Both the position numbers and the translations under genes were made by a program. From Bacteroidetes bacterium GWA2_30_7 (GTDB lineage Bacteria > Bacteroidota > Bacteroidia > Bacteroidales > GWF2-33-38), in NCBI GenBank assembly GCA_001768155.1, contig MENC01000223.1, forward strand, positions 1 to 7,390: a stretch of DNA of 7,390 nt. Reading direction: 5' to 3'. Positions 1-6,297 of the stretch are shown piece by piece; the first letter of the stretch is position 1; every line of letters begins with the position of its first letter. Below the pieces are notes generated by a model. That model was not told the DNA's origin. It worked only from the letters and a program-made list of their open reading frames with translations, and ran no database searches.

Positions 1-11
1 AAAAACATAAT

Positions 12-30
12 TACGCAACCTTCTTGCGTA
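12..30 (-). promoter_or_regulatory. Dyad operator, left-edge copy of ACGCA-N7-TGCGT
   Basis: A perfect inverted repeat has arms TACGCAA (12-18) and TTGCGTA (24-30) around five bases. It carries the same core as the sites at 1299-1319 and 7329-7347. Read on the minus strand, TTG (18-16) is followed by 13 bases and then TT at positions 2-1, the beginning of the TTnnTTTG box seen at the other two copies, so a leftward promoter probably straddles the window edge. It lies just beyond the stop codon of the WYL gene. A minus-strand transcript would fold it into a 7-bp hairpin with five U about six bases later, so it might also act as a weak terminator for that gene. Use as an operator is inferred from the shared motif. 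Confidence 0.6.
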
Positions 31-38
31 GATGAATT

Positions 39-1049
39 TTATTTATATAAATCTTTCATTTTATTTACTCTTAACTTGAAACGTTCCATTAAATCAATTG
101 GTTCTATGACTTTTAGAAATTCTCCAAAACCAATTAGTTCTCGTTCCATTTCAAAATTTGGAATCACATTTATTGAAAATATTGTTCCGTCTTCTTTTGT
201 TTCTATTATTTGTTGTGAGGAATGAAACGGCTTAGTAATAACATAAGGAGCATTTGATTTTTCAACCCAAAATACAATTTTCGCTACTTCCATTTTCTCA
301 TATCTTGTTACTCCAATTATATCGTTAAAATAATTTTCTGAATCGAAAATTGTATTTTCTACAAACAACTCCCCTTTTGGGTCAGGTAGCCGAAGGATAC
401 GGTCAAGTGCCAATGGAGAAATTTTATTACTATGTTTTCTTTTACCAAAGACAAACCATCTGTTACGGTATTCTTTCAATAGATATGGACTAAGATAAAT
501 TACAGTTGGTTTAGTTGTATTGAATGATTGATATACAATCTTTAAACATGTTTTATTTTTTATTGCATCATAAATTTCGTTTAAAAATTTGATTCCTTTT
601 AAATTGTTGTTTTTTTCAAAATCAATAATGGTTCTTGCCTGATTATTTATTGCAAATACTTTGTTTTCAATTTTCTTTAAGACTTCTTCCATATCTGAAA
701 ATTGAGAAAAACCTTCAAATTGCTTTAATGTATGTGTAATTTGCGATAGAGTGTTTACATCAGCCGAAGTAAGTGGCATATTTGTAATACTAAAATCAGC
801 ATCACTATAAGTATAGTATTTTTTTTCAACAACCACAATTGGAGCATTATAACCAAGTTTTTCGCTACGCATATTTTGAATATCAAGCTGAATTGTACGA
901 AGGCTTACACCTTGCAATTTTCCTTCAAATTCGTATAACGCATCGGAGCAAGCATCAACAAGATTTTCTATTGTCCATTTTCGGTATTTATTGCGGAGGC
1001 AATTATCAATAGTTTTATATCGAATAAGTGCTAAACGATTTATCGGCAT
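39..1049 (-). CDS. WYL-domain HTH transcriptional regulator
   Basis: This 336-residue protein has the architecture of WYL regulators. An N-terminal DNA-binding region (about 1-85) contains the deoR/HTH-11-like recognition segment GVSLRTIQLDI (47-57). A linker follows, then a WYL domain (about 152-225) in which the signature is RWFVFG (197-202) and conserved basic residues follow (KRKH, 203-206; DRILRL, 216-221). The C-terminal part (about 252-332) resembles the WCX extension. WYL proteins are known to bind nucleic acid or nucleotide ligands; examples are PafBC in the DNA-damage response and BrxR and CapW, which control phage-defence loci. The gene is divergent from rtcB, which suggests it controls it, in the place that the CARF-sigma54 activator RtcR occupies in E. 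coli. No convincing -7 box is seen upstream of its ATG. The stop codon is nine bases from a dyad operator. Family assignment is firm; the target is inferred. Confidence 0.9.
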   Translation of the reverse strand: MPINRLALIRYKTIDNCLRNKYRKWTIENLVDACSDALYEFEGKLQGVSLRTIQLDIQNMRSEKLGYNAPIVVVEKKYYTYSDADFSITNMPLTSADVNTLSQITHTLKQFEGFSQFSDMEEVLKKIENKVFAINNQARTIIDFEKNNNLKGIKFLNEIYDAIKNKTCLKIVYQSFNTTKPTVIYLSPYLLKEYRNRWFVFGKRKHSNKISPLALDRILRLPDPKGELFVENTIFDSENYFNDIIGVTRYEKMEVAKIVFWVEKSNAPYVITKPFHSSQQIIETKEDGTIFSINVIPNFEMERELIGFGEFLKVIEPIDLMERFKLRVNKMKDLYK

Positions 1050-1091
1050 AATTTTTTTTTATTAATATGTATTAAATACGATTTTTATGTC

Positions 1092-1099
1092 TATATTTG
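1092..1099 (+). promoter_or_regulatory. Perfect Bacteroidota -7 box upstream of the hairpin RNA
   Basis: TATATTTG matches the Bacteroidota -7 consensus TAnnTTTG exactly and predicts a start near 1105-1107. That is precisely where the 12-bp terminal stem of the hairpin begins (1107). No good -33 TTTG is visible about 20 bases upstream. A transcript starting here would either end at the U-run near 1174 or continue into rtcB as a leader of about 250 bases. Confidence 0.45.
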
Positions 1100-1105
1100 T
1101 AATCT

Positions 1106-1174
1106 GAATTGAAGCTAATTATGGAACGATTGGAAGGTTTATCCCTTACGACCATTTTTAGCTTCAATTTTTTT
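1106..1174 (+). ncRNA. Candidate small hairpin RNA or attenuator upstream of rtcB
   Basis: AATTGAAGCTAA (1107-1118) pairs perfectly with TTAGCTTCAATT (1158-1169), with a run of seven T at 1168-1174. Inside the stem, a UU/UU internal loop is followed by ATGG/CCAT (1121-1124 with 1152-1155), then CG/CG (1127-1128 with 1149-1150), and AAGG/CCTT (1134-1137 with 1144-1147) around a six-base loop. The result is one long interrupted rod of about 68 nucleotides. With the TAnnTTTG box just upstream, it looks like a self-standing small RNA with an intrinsic terminator. It could instead be an attenuator in a long rtcB leader. Bacterial rtcB loci sometimes carry Y RNAs together with the Ro-like protein Rsr, but no rsr gene is visible and no tRNA-like Y RNA module is recognised, so that name is not given. 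Confidence 0.4.
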
Positions 1175-1298
1175 ATGTCTTTACATTTTTGTTAATAACT
1201 CATTTACAATCAATTAAACTTTAATCAAGCCAACTCACTTTTAAAAATAATAGAGTTCATGTTTTATTTTTATTTACAAAGATGATAAAAAAATACAA

Positions 1299-1335
1299 CT
1301 ACGCAAAATGATTGCGTAGATATGATTTTATTTTG
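1299..1335 (+). promoter_or_regulatory. rtcB operator and promoter
   Basis: A perfect 8-bp dyad, CTACGCAA (1299-1306) and TTGCGTAG (1312-1319) around AATGA, is followed by a near-consensus -7 box TTATTTTG (1328-1335). The TTG at 1312-1314 is 13 bases from this box, the same distance as in the promoter at 7312-7347. Transcription would start near 1342, giving rtcB a leader of about 16 bases. The dyad is centred about 33 bases upstream of that start, where a -33 element would lie, and no separate TTTG is present at the usual spacing. That fits either an activator that replaces the -33 contact or a repressor that blocks it. Confidence 0.6.
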
Positions 1336-1357
1336 TATCGTCTAAAAATATAAAGTT

Positions 1358-2530
1358 ATGGAAAAAGCAATTTCAACAGAGAAGATTCCTATTAAAATGT
1401 GGCTGGAGCAGATTGAAGAAGGTGCAATGAATCAAGCCCGAAATCTTGCTAATTTACCATTTGCATTTAAACACTTATGTTTGATGCCTGATGCACATTC
1501 GGGTTATGGAATGCCTATTGGTGGCGTTCTTGCTACAAAATCTGTAATTATTCCAAATGCTGTGGGTGTTGATATTGGTTGCGGAATGTGTGCCGTTAAA
1601 TCAAATTTACATAATGAAGAATTGCCAATAGAAAAAATAAAATCAATATTATCAAAAATACGTGAAGTTGTTCCACTTGGATTTGAACATCAAATAGAAA
1701 GGCAAGATGAAAGCTTAATGCCACAAGGACATAACATTGATGAACTCAAAATTGTTAAGAATCAATATCTTTCTGCATTAAAGCAAATTGGAACACTGGG
1801 CGGTGGTAATCACTTTATTGAAATTCAAAAAGACCAAAACGGTTTTATTTGGATTATGCTCCATTCGGGAAGTAGAAATATTGGTTTAAAAGTCGCTGAG
1901 TATTATGATAATAAAGCCAAAAAATTAAATTCCTTATGGTGTTCAACAGTTAACCCAAAAGCCGACCTTGCATTTTTACCTTTTGAAACAGAGGAAGCCC
2001 GACAATATTATAACGAAATGAAATACTGTGTTGAGTTTGCATACTCCAACAGAACTCTTATGATGAATCGAATTTTGGATATTTTCAGAAATAGTTTTTC
2101 AGCAATTGAGTTTGAACCAATTATAAATATTGCACATAATTACGCTTCTTGGGAAAAACATTTTGAAGAAAAAGTACTTGTACACAGAAAAGGTGCTACT
2201 TCGGCAAAATTAGGCGAAATTGGGATTATTCCCGGAAGTCAGGGAACGAAATCGTATATTGTTGAAGGACTTGGAAATCCTGAAAGTTTTATGAGTTGCT
2301 CACACGGTGCAGGACGAGTAATGAGCCGAAGCCAAGCAATTAAAACGCTTAACTTAGAAGATGAAACCCGAAAATTAGACGAACAAGGAATTATTCATGC
2401 AATAAGAAAAAAAAGTGATTTAGATGAAGCAACTTCAGCTTATAAAAATATTTCAGAAGTAATGGATTTTCAGAAAGATTTGGTGAAAATAAAATTTGAA
2501 TTGTCGCCTTTGGCTGTGATTAAGGGATAA
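1358..2530 (+). CDS. rtcB: RtcB-family RNA ligase
   Basis: RtcB enzymes use GTP and Mn2+ to join RNA 3'-phosphate or 2',3'-cyclic phosphate ends to 5'-OH ends, and they repair tRNA or rRNA cut by nucleases. The 390-residue protein (E. coli RtcB has 408) has the whole active site: DAHSGYGMPIGG (45-56), the metal ligands D72 and C75 in VGVDIGCG, H152 in GGGNHF, H169 in LHSGSR and H260 in NIAHNYA, and the guanylylated histidine H316 in SHGAGR. The C-terminus ends in the usual KG. No truncation or lost catalytic residue is seen. It starts at ATG 1358, about 16 bases after the predicted transcription start, without a Shine-Dalgarno sequence. No rtcA, archease or rsr gene is beside it; the linked partner is the divergent WYL regulator. 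Confidence 0.95.
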   Translation: MEKAISTEKIPIKMWLEQIEEGAMNQARNLANLPFAFKHLCLMPDAHSGYGMPIGGVLATKSVIIPNAVGVDIGCGMCAVKSNLHNEELPIEKIKSILSKIREVVPLGFEHQIERQDESLMPQGHNIDELKIVKNQYLSALKQIGTLGGGNHFIEIQKDQNGFIWIMLHSGSRNIGLKVAEYYDNKAKKLNSLWCSTVNPKADLAFLPFETEEARQYYNEMKYCVEFAYSNRTLMMNRILDIFRNSFSAIEFEPIINIAHNYASWEKHFEEKVLVHRKGATSAKLGEIGIIPGSQGTKSYIVEGLGNPESFMSCSHGAGRVMSRSQAIKTLNLEDETRKLDEQGIIHAIRKKSDLDEATSAYKNISEVMDFQKDLVKIKFELSPLAVIKG

Positions 2531-2536
2531 AATATC

Positions 2537-2562
2537 AGACCTCACTAAAAAGGTTTTTTTTT
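2537..2562 (+). terminator. Weak intrinsic terminator after rtcB
   Basis: GACCT (2538-2542) can pair with AGGTT (2551-2555), giving about five pairs including a G-U, with an eight-base loop. Nine T follow at 2554-2562. It begins seven bases after the rtcB stop codon. The stem is short, so efficiency is uncertain. Confidence 0.5.
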
Positions 2563-2607
2563 CAAGAAATGAAACGCAAACAGAAATGAAACTTTGGTTT
2601 TTTTCTT

Positions 2608-2631
2608 TTACTTTTTTATCGAAAAAAGTAA
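2608..2631. repeat. Inverted repeat with a four-base loop
   Basis: TTACTTTTTT (2608-2617) and AAAAAAGTAA (2622-2631) form a perfect 10-bp inverted repeat around ATCG. From general familiarity, sequences of this kind followed by ACAAAAA recur between genes of many Bacteroidota. Just upstream, AGAAATGAAAC occurs twice (2565-2575 and 2582-2592). Together these suggest part of a dispersed intergenic repeat, which a search of the host genome would settle. Confidence 0.55.
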
Positions 2632-2641
2632 CAAAAACTCT

Positions 2642-2695
2642 TTGACTGTGAGAACTCACTCCGTCTGCGACTTCGCTCAAACAGCTCACAGTCAA
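2642..2695. repeat. 11-bp inverted repeat around a GC-richer core
   Basis: TTGACTGTGAG (2642-2652) and CTCACAGTCAA (2685-2695) are perfect inverted complements around 32 bases that are clearly richer in G and C than the surrounding DNA. There is no T-run after either arm, so it is not an ordinary intrinsic terminator. It lies between the convergent rtcB and metallophosphoesterase genes. It resembles a mobile hairpin or REP-like intergenic element; a transposase end is possible but no transposase is nearby. No gene is seen in 2531-2815. Confidence 0.6.
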
Positions 2696-2815
2696 TAAGG
2701 AATAGGCTTCATGCTTCGCAGTTCATTGAAAAAATGTAGTAATAATTTTAAGGTCTTAAAAAGGTTATTTTTCAATTGTTATTACAATTTAAACTATTGT
2801 TAATAAGCCAGATAA

Positions 2816-3577
2816 TCAGTTAATTTGAATGATTTTATTGCTATCAAACAATAAGTGTTCATTAGATTTAACATATCCTAATTGATTTGTAACCAAAGTC
2901 GTTTTTCCAATCATAAAATCTTCTGGATTGTGGTGATGGTGTCCGTAAATCCAGTAATCGGCTTTTGATTTTGAAATATAATTGCCAAGTTCAGTTGCAA
3001 AAGCTTCGTTGAGAATACCGCCTTTGTATCTGGCAGGATAATGCTCATAAGTAGGAACATGGTGTGTAACAACTACATGCTTTTTTGAATCGGATTGTTT
3101 CATTTCTTTTTTTAGAAATGAGAGCGAGTCCTTATGAAGCTGTTTATAATCTTCGGGTTGAAGCACATCACGCCCATTGCCAATAACTTGAAAATCGCTG
3201 AGCCTCTGTTGCACATAAAATTGATTTTGCGGTCGTATATGCGACCACAGCGTAGTAAATACAAATTTCACATGTTGTTTAACTACTGAAACATTATTCA
3301 CCAAAAACACATTAGGTCGAATGGATTTATGAACAGGACTGGGTAATTGAAGCATATTATAGTAATAATATTCATGGTTGCCAAGAAGCCAGTAAACCGT
3401 ATCAAACTTTGCTGCTAGTTCATCTATAAAGCATGAATGTTCTTCAATCAAAAGCATGGGAATTATATCTCCTGCCAAAATCAAAATATCTCCAATTGGA
3501 TTAATTGGATTGTTTTTTAAATATTCCTTATTATCAGGAAATTCGAGATGTAAATCGGAACAATACTGGATTTTCAT
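2816..3577 (-). CDS. Calcineurin-like metallophosphoesterase
   Basis: The 253-residue protein shows the ordered signature of a two-metal phosphoesterase: D8 and H10 in SDLHLEF, D37 in LAGD, N67 and H68 in GNHE, H172 in VVTHH, and the C-terminal GHHHH (212-216). These residues place two metal ions in a four-layer fold that hydrolyses phosphate esters. The substrate cannot be read from the sequence and could be a nucleotide, nucleic acid end or protein. There is no signal peptide, so it is probably cytoplasmic. It is the last of six leftward genes, 110 bases after the SIR2 gene, and converges on rtcB. No clear promoter was found in that gap, so read-through from the SIR2 gene is possible but unproven. 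Confidence 0.88.
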   Translation of the reverse strand: MKIQYCSDLHLEFPDNKEYLKNNPINPIGDILILAGDIIPMLLIEEHSCFIDELAAKFDTVYWLLGNHEYYYYNMLQLPSPVHKSIRPNVFLVNNVSVVKQHVKFVFTTLWSHIRPQNQFYVQQRLSDFQVIGNGRDVLQPEDYKQLHKDSLSFLKKEMKQSDSKKHVVVTHHVPTYEHYPARYKGGILNEAFATELGNYISKSKADYWIYGHHHHNPEDFMIGKTTLVTNQLGYVKSNEHLLFDSNKIIQIN

Positions 3578-3687
3578 TTAGTTACTAAGTTATATTTCTA
3601 ATTTACAAGCTATGTTATTATCAATAGGTGAATAATTGAAAATTTAACCATTATTTATGGGCTTTGGTAATGATTGTGAGCACTTCA

Positions 3688-5082
3688 TTATTCTATCTCA
3701 ATATCCAATCCATTTAACACAAAGTTCTCAAAATCAGCATAATGCTTTATGTTATTTTTATTTAGCCTCGCCAATAATGGTTTTAAATTTTCTTTAACTA
3801 TTTCAGGATTTGGGTCAACTATAATTACTTTATTTATTTTTCTTCCTTCTTTGAACAATAACCTGTTAAAAGCCTCTTCATTTCCTTTCCAACCAATAAT
3901 TATAACCGTTTCGATATTATGTAAATATGAAGTTAAATTGAGTAAATGTTTTATTGGCATTGAAAATTCATCTTTATCACGATGTGGCAAAAGCAATGCA
4001 GGATAAAATTCACTGCATTTATTATCTTTAATAAGTTCAAGTTTTGATTTATCAATTGTGTGTTTACCTAAGCCATGTTTGCTTATTCGTGCTTCTATTC
4101 CCCAACTATTCCAATCGGTCATATTTTTATAATCGCCGAGTAGCTCAAAGAAAATTCTACAAAAATTAATATTATTTTCATATAACCAACTTGATGTATT
4201 TCCTTCAAATCTTGAAATGTCAGGAAACTTCCAACCCCAATTCCACGAACCATGAGGTTTGAAAATGCAAAATGGAGAATCATTAACTTGAACATAATCT
4301 TCAATCTTCTGCAACGGCTTTTTAAAATATTCGCTAACAAAATACTCTAAAATTGTATCTTGATTAAACGATACAAAAGCAAATTTTTTTGAAGTAGTAG
4401 AACCATCAATTGATTTAAAACTTGAAGCATATTTTTTTTGAAGTTTATCGGCTAAAACCGCATATAGATTTTTAGATTCATATTCATTTATTACTCTTTC
4501 ACTCACATTCATAAGCAATTCTTGAAGGTAATATTGAATATTTATATGACGGCTTAATACCTCTTGATTATTATCTTTTTGAATGTTTTTCCATTCATTT
4601 TCAAATAATTCTTCTATGTTTTGTTCCTTTTCGTTTTGTAAAAAATAAAGTGATTGTTTTACACCTTTATACTTTGAATAATAATCTTTAAATCGTTTTT
4701 CAAATAGTTCAGTTCCAATTGGCGGTCGCAAATTATCTTTTTCAAATGCACTCTTTTCATTACCAAATACACAATTTGCTGATGCACCTGCACCGAAAAT
4801 GAACATATATTTTCGTTCAAAAGCACTATCAAAATAGTCGAAATTTATATGATTAATTTCTGGTTTAAAATCAGCAGAATTAACAGTTCCATAAATTACA
4901 TTATTTCCTAATACCCAACCGTATTCACTAATTTTTTCGAGAGTTTTTTCTTCGGGTTTTAACTTTTTATATTCTTCTATTTTAGTTCCCTGAATTACAA
5001 CAGTATAATCGGGATAATTCGCTTCCTGAACTTCGTATCCGGCATATACATCGCCATATTTAGTATAAAAATATTCAAGCAT
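3688..5082 (-). CDS. SIR2-family protein, probable NAD+-consuming effector
   Basis: The 464-residue protein has a SIR2-like Rossmann core. In order it shows the nucleotide-binding GAGAS (97-101), FVSFNQD with the expected N240 and D242 (236-242), KPHGSWNW with the likely catalytic H277 (275-282), and a late strand and loop IIIGWKGNEEAF (394-405) followed by VIIVDPNP (419-426). This is the arrangement in the SIR2 domains of bacterial defence NADases such as ThsA, DSR and SIR2-Argonaute systems, rather than of classic protein deacetylases. No four-cysteine zinc site is visible. The first 90 residues precede the SIR2 fold and are not recognised. No transmembrane or second catalytic domain is seen. 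It has its own candidate promoter. The fold is well supported; NAD+ hydrolysis and a defence role are inferred. Confidence 0.82.
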   Translation of the reverse strand: MLEYFYTKYGDVYAGYEVQEANYPDYTVVIQGTKIEEYKKLKPEEKTLEKISEYGWVLGNNVIYGTVNSADFKPEINHINFDYFDSAFERKYMFIFGAGASANCVFGNEKSAFEKDNLRPPIGTELFEKRFKDYYSKYKGVKQSLYFLQNEKEQNIEELFENEWKNIQKDNNQEVLSRHINIQYYLQELLMNVSERVINEYESKNLYAVLADKLQKKYASSFKSIDGSTTSKKFAFVSFNQDTILEYFVSEYFKKPLQKIEDYVQVNDSPFCIFKPHGSWNWGWKFPDISRFEGNTSSWLYENNINFCRIFFELLGDYKNMTDWNSWGIEARISKHGLGKHTIDKSKLELIKDNKCSEFYPALLLPHRDKDEFSMPIKHLLNLTSYLHNIETVIIIGWKGNEEAFNRLLFKEGRKINKVIIVDPNPEIVKENLKPLLARLNKNNIKHYADFENFVLNGLDIEIE

Positions 5083-5113
5083 TTTTTGTAATATTTAATA
5101 ATTTAACTGAAAT

Positions 5114-5144
5114 CAAATCTATAAAATATAATTCATATTATGAA
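5114..5144 (-). promoter_or_regulatory. Candidate SIR2-gene promoter with palindrome
   Basis: On the minus strand TAGATTTG (5121-5114) matches TAnnTTTG exactly. It predicts a start near 5107 and a leader of about 25 bases before the ATG ending at 5082. A perfect palindrome TTCATA-T-TATGAA (5132-5144) is centred about 31 bases upstream of that start, at nearly the same position as the ACGCA-N7-TGCGT dyads at the other promoters, but with an unrelated sequence. It may be an operator for a different regulator; short AT-rich palindromes also arise by chance. Confidence 0.5.
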
Positions 5145-5158
5145 CTTTAAAATTATAC

Positions 5159-5548
5159 CTAAATATCTAAAACTAAACCCTCAATATTTTTTAACAACTC
5201 ATTATCAATATGAACATGGTCAATGCTTCCCATCGAATCATTTTCTGGATTCTTTGTTCCAAATTCTTTTTCGATAATATATAATGTGCAATATGTATAA
5301 TCTTCATTTACATTTTTCTTTACTTTAATTTTCTCTAAATAGCTCTGGATTTCTTCTTTTTTCTGATAATACTCGAACTTATTTTTCTTTTCGATTAAAA
5401 AGAATGGAAATTGAATATTATTGTGTTCAGTAATCTGGAAATCTTCTTTTTTAATAATTTTCTGAAAAGCATTTTCGGCTTTCTTTTTCGTTTCGTATAA
5501 TCCACAAACGAAGTTTTGTTTTTTGTTTTTTGATTCAATTGCTATCAT
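5159..5548 (-). CDS. Small protein of unknown function
   Basis: I do not recognise this 129-residue protein. It is lysine- and glutamate-rich and soluble-looking, without signal peptide or membrane segment. It has an N-terminal stretch ending in GLYETKKKAENAFQKI (16-31), a charged and probably helical middle (about 53-80), and a conserved-looking C-terminal part with YTYCTLYIIEKEFG (84-97) and DHVHID (110-115). It begins six bases after the stop of the ankyrin-like gene, so the two are surely co-transcribed. A stop-to-start gap of 76 bases with its own promoter separates it from the SIR2 gene. Small proteins in such pairs are sometimes immunity or adaptor proteins, but nothing in the sequence proves this. 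Confidence 0.72.
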   Translation of the reverse strand: MIAIESKNKKQNFVCGLYETKKKAENAFQKIIKKEDFQITEHNNIQFPFFLIEKKNKFEYYQKKEEIQSYLEKIKVKKNVNEDYTYCTLYIIEKEFGTKNPENDSMGSIDHVHIDNELLKNIEGLVLDI

Positions 5549-5554
5549 AGTTTG

Positions 5555-6235
5555 TTAATTTTTAATTAATTTTTCGTATGTTTTACCGCCTAAAGATTTT
5601 ATATAGTCAATAAAGTTGCTGGTTTTAATAATGTCTTCTAAATATTTAACCTGTTGTATTAATTTATAGTATTCAGACTTTGTTATTTGAAAACTTTCGT
5701 TATTTGATTTCCAATCTGAAATATCTTCATTTAATACAGAAACAGTAAAAGTATAATCAACACTTAACATATCATCATAGTTAAGTTCAGCATAATCTAA
5801 ACATGTTGAATAACGTTCGATATTATATTCATCTCTTTTTTTAATATCCCATCTTGCAAATAAGTTATTTGTAACTTTTGGTTCAGCAATTTTATCTGGC
5901 TCAAAAGCACAACTATCTGCTATAAAATTAATATTTGCTCCTTTTAGTAATAAATAGTCAAACAATTTTTGAGATGAAAAATGTACTGCCAATGATAATA
6001 GTGAAGGTGCATTATGCTCAATTGAATAATCGAGTGAAATAGATTTTTCAATAATAATATCAAACACTTTTGAAAAAAAGATGAAATCATTTTCGTCATA
6101 ATACCTGTCAATAATCTCTTTCAGTAATATTTGAGTGTTATTTTCAGAGTAGTTCTCTTTTATAATACTCCAATCTTGTTCAAATGCTATAAAATTCTTT
6201 TCTTCTATAAGTTTTAATATTTGGTCTGATTTCAT
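5555..6235 (-). CDS. Ankyrin-like repeat protein
   Basis: The 226-residue protein contains one recognisable ankyrin unit: PSLLSLAVHFSSQKLFDYLL followed by LKGANIN (77-103), matching the TPLHLA...LL..GADVN pattern. A second partial unit (TCLDYAE, 144-150) appears after an insertion of about 40 residues that would lie in the inter-repeat loop. The N-terminal 70 residues look helical, and the C-terminal part (about 185-226) is predicted to be helical as well. There is no signal peptide. Ankyrin proteins of this size in Bacteroidota are often partners of, or protectors against, toxins, acting through protein binding rather than catalysis; a partner cannot be named. It lies 62 bases after the lipoprotein gene and six bases before the next gene. 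Confidence 0.72.
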   Translation of the reverse strand: MKSDQILKLIEEKNFIAFEQDWSIIKENYSENNTQILLKEIIDRYYDENDFIFFSKVFDIIIEKSISLDYSIEHNAPSLLSLAVHFSSQKLFDYLLLKGANINFIADSCAFEPDKIAEPKVTNNLFARWDIKKRDEYNIERYSTCLDYAELNYDDMLSVDYTFTVSVLNEDISDWKSNNESFQITKSEYYKLIQQVKYLEDIIKTSNFIDYIKSLGGKTYEKLIKN

Positions 6236-6297
6236 ATTTATAAATTTCTTAATAATTAATTTACCACTACTTATAGCCGTAATTAGCTTTATAATAA

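Larger units (their letters stand above)
1050..1357. other. WYL-rtcB divergent intergenic region
   Basis: This 308-base gap between two divergent genes holds, from left to right, an A/T-rich leader for the WYL gene, a perfect TAnnTTTG box (1092-1099), a long hairpin with a U-run (1107-1174), about 120 bases of AT-rich sequence in which I see no gene or clear motif (1176-1298), and the rtcB operator and promoter (1299-1335). A 24-codon open frame (1121-1195) overlaps the hairpin. No tRNA or known riboswitch could be recognised. Confidence 0.7.

Noticed and set aside
1106..1174. Classic Y RNA (YrlA type)
   Set aside because: The unit is shorter than known bacterial Y RNAs, shows no tRNA-like T-arm module, and no Rsr gene is present.
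2453..2695. Leftward open frame of 80 codons
   Set aside because: It overlaps the end of rtcB and the inverted repeats, and its residues (VFVTFFDKKVKEK) are what the repeat sequence yields by translation. It has no promoter and no recognisable domain.
2774..2789. Small inverted repeat AATTGT-TATT-ACAATT near the end of the phosphoesterase gene, as a terminator
   Set aside because: The stem is weak and AT-only at most positions, and no T-run follows on either strand.
3749..4006. Rightward open frame of 85 codons inside the SIR2 gene
   Set aside because: It is antisense to a region coding conserved SIR2 residues and has no recognisable protein features; it is a shadow of the real gene.
4119..4340. 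Leftward open frame of 73 codons inside the SIR2 gene in another frame
   Set aside because: It overlaps the PHGS region of the SIR2 gene and resembles no known protein.
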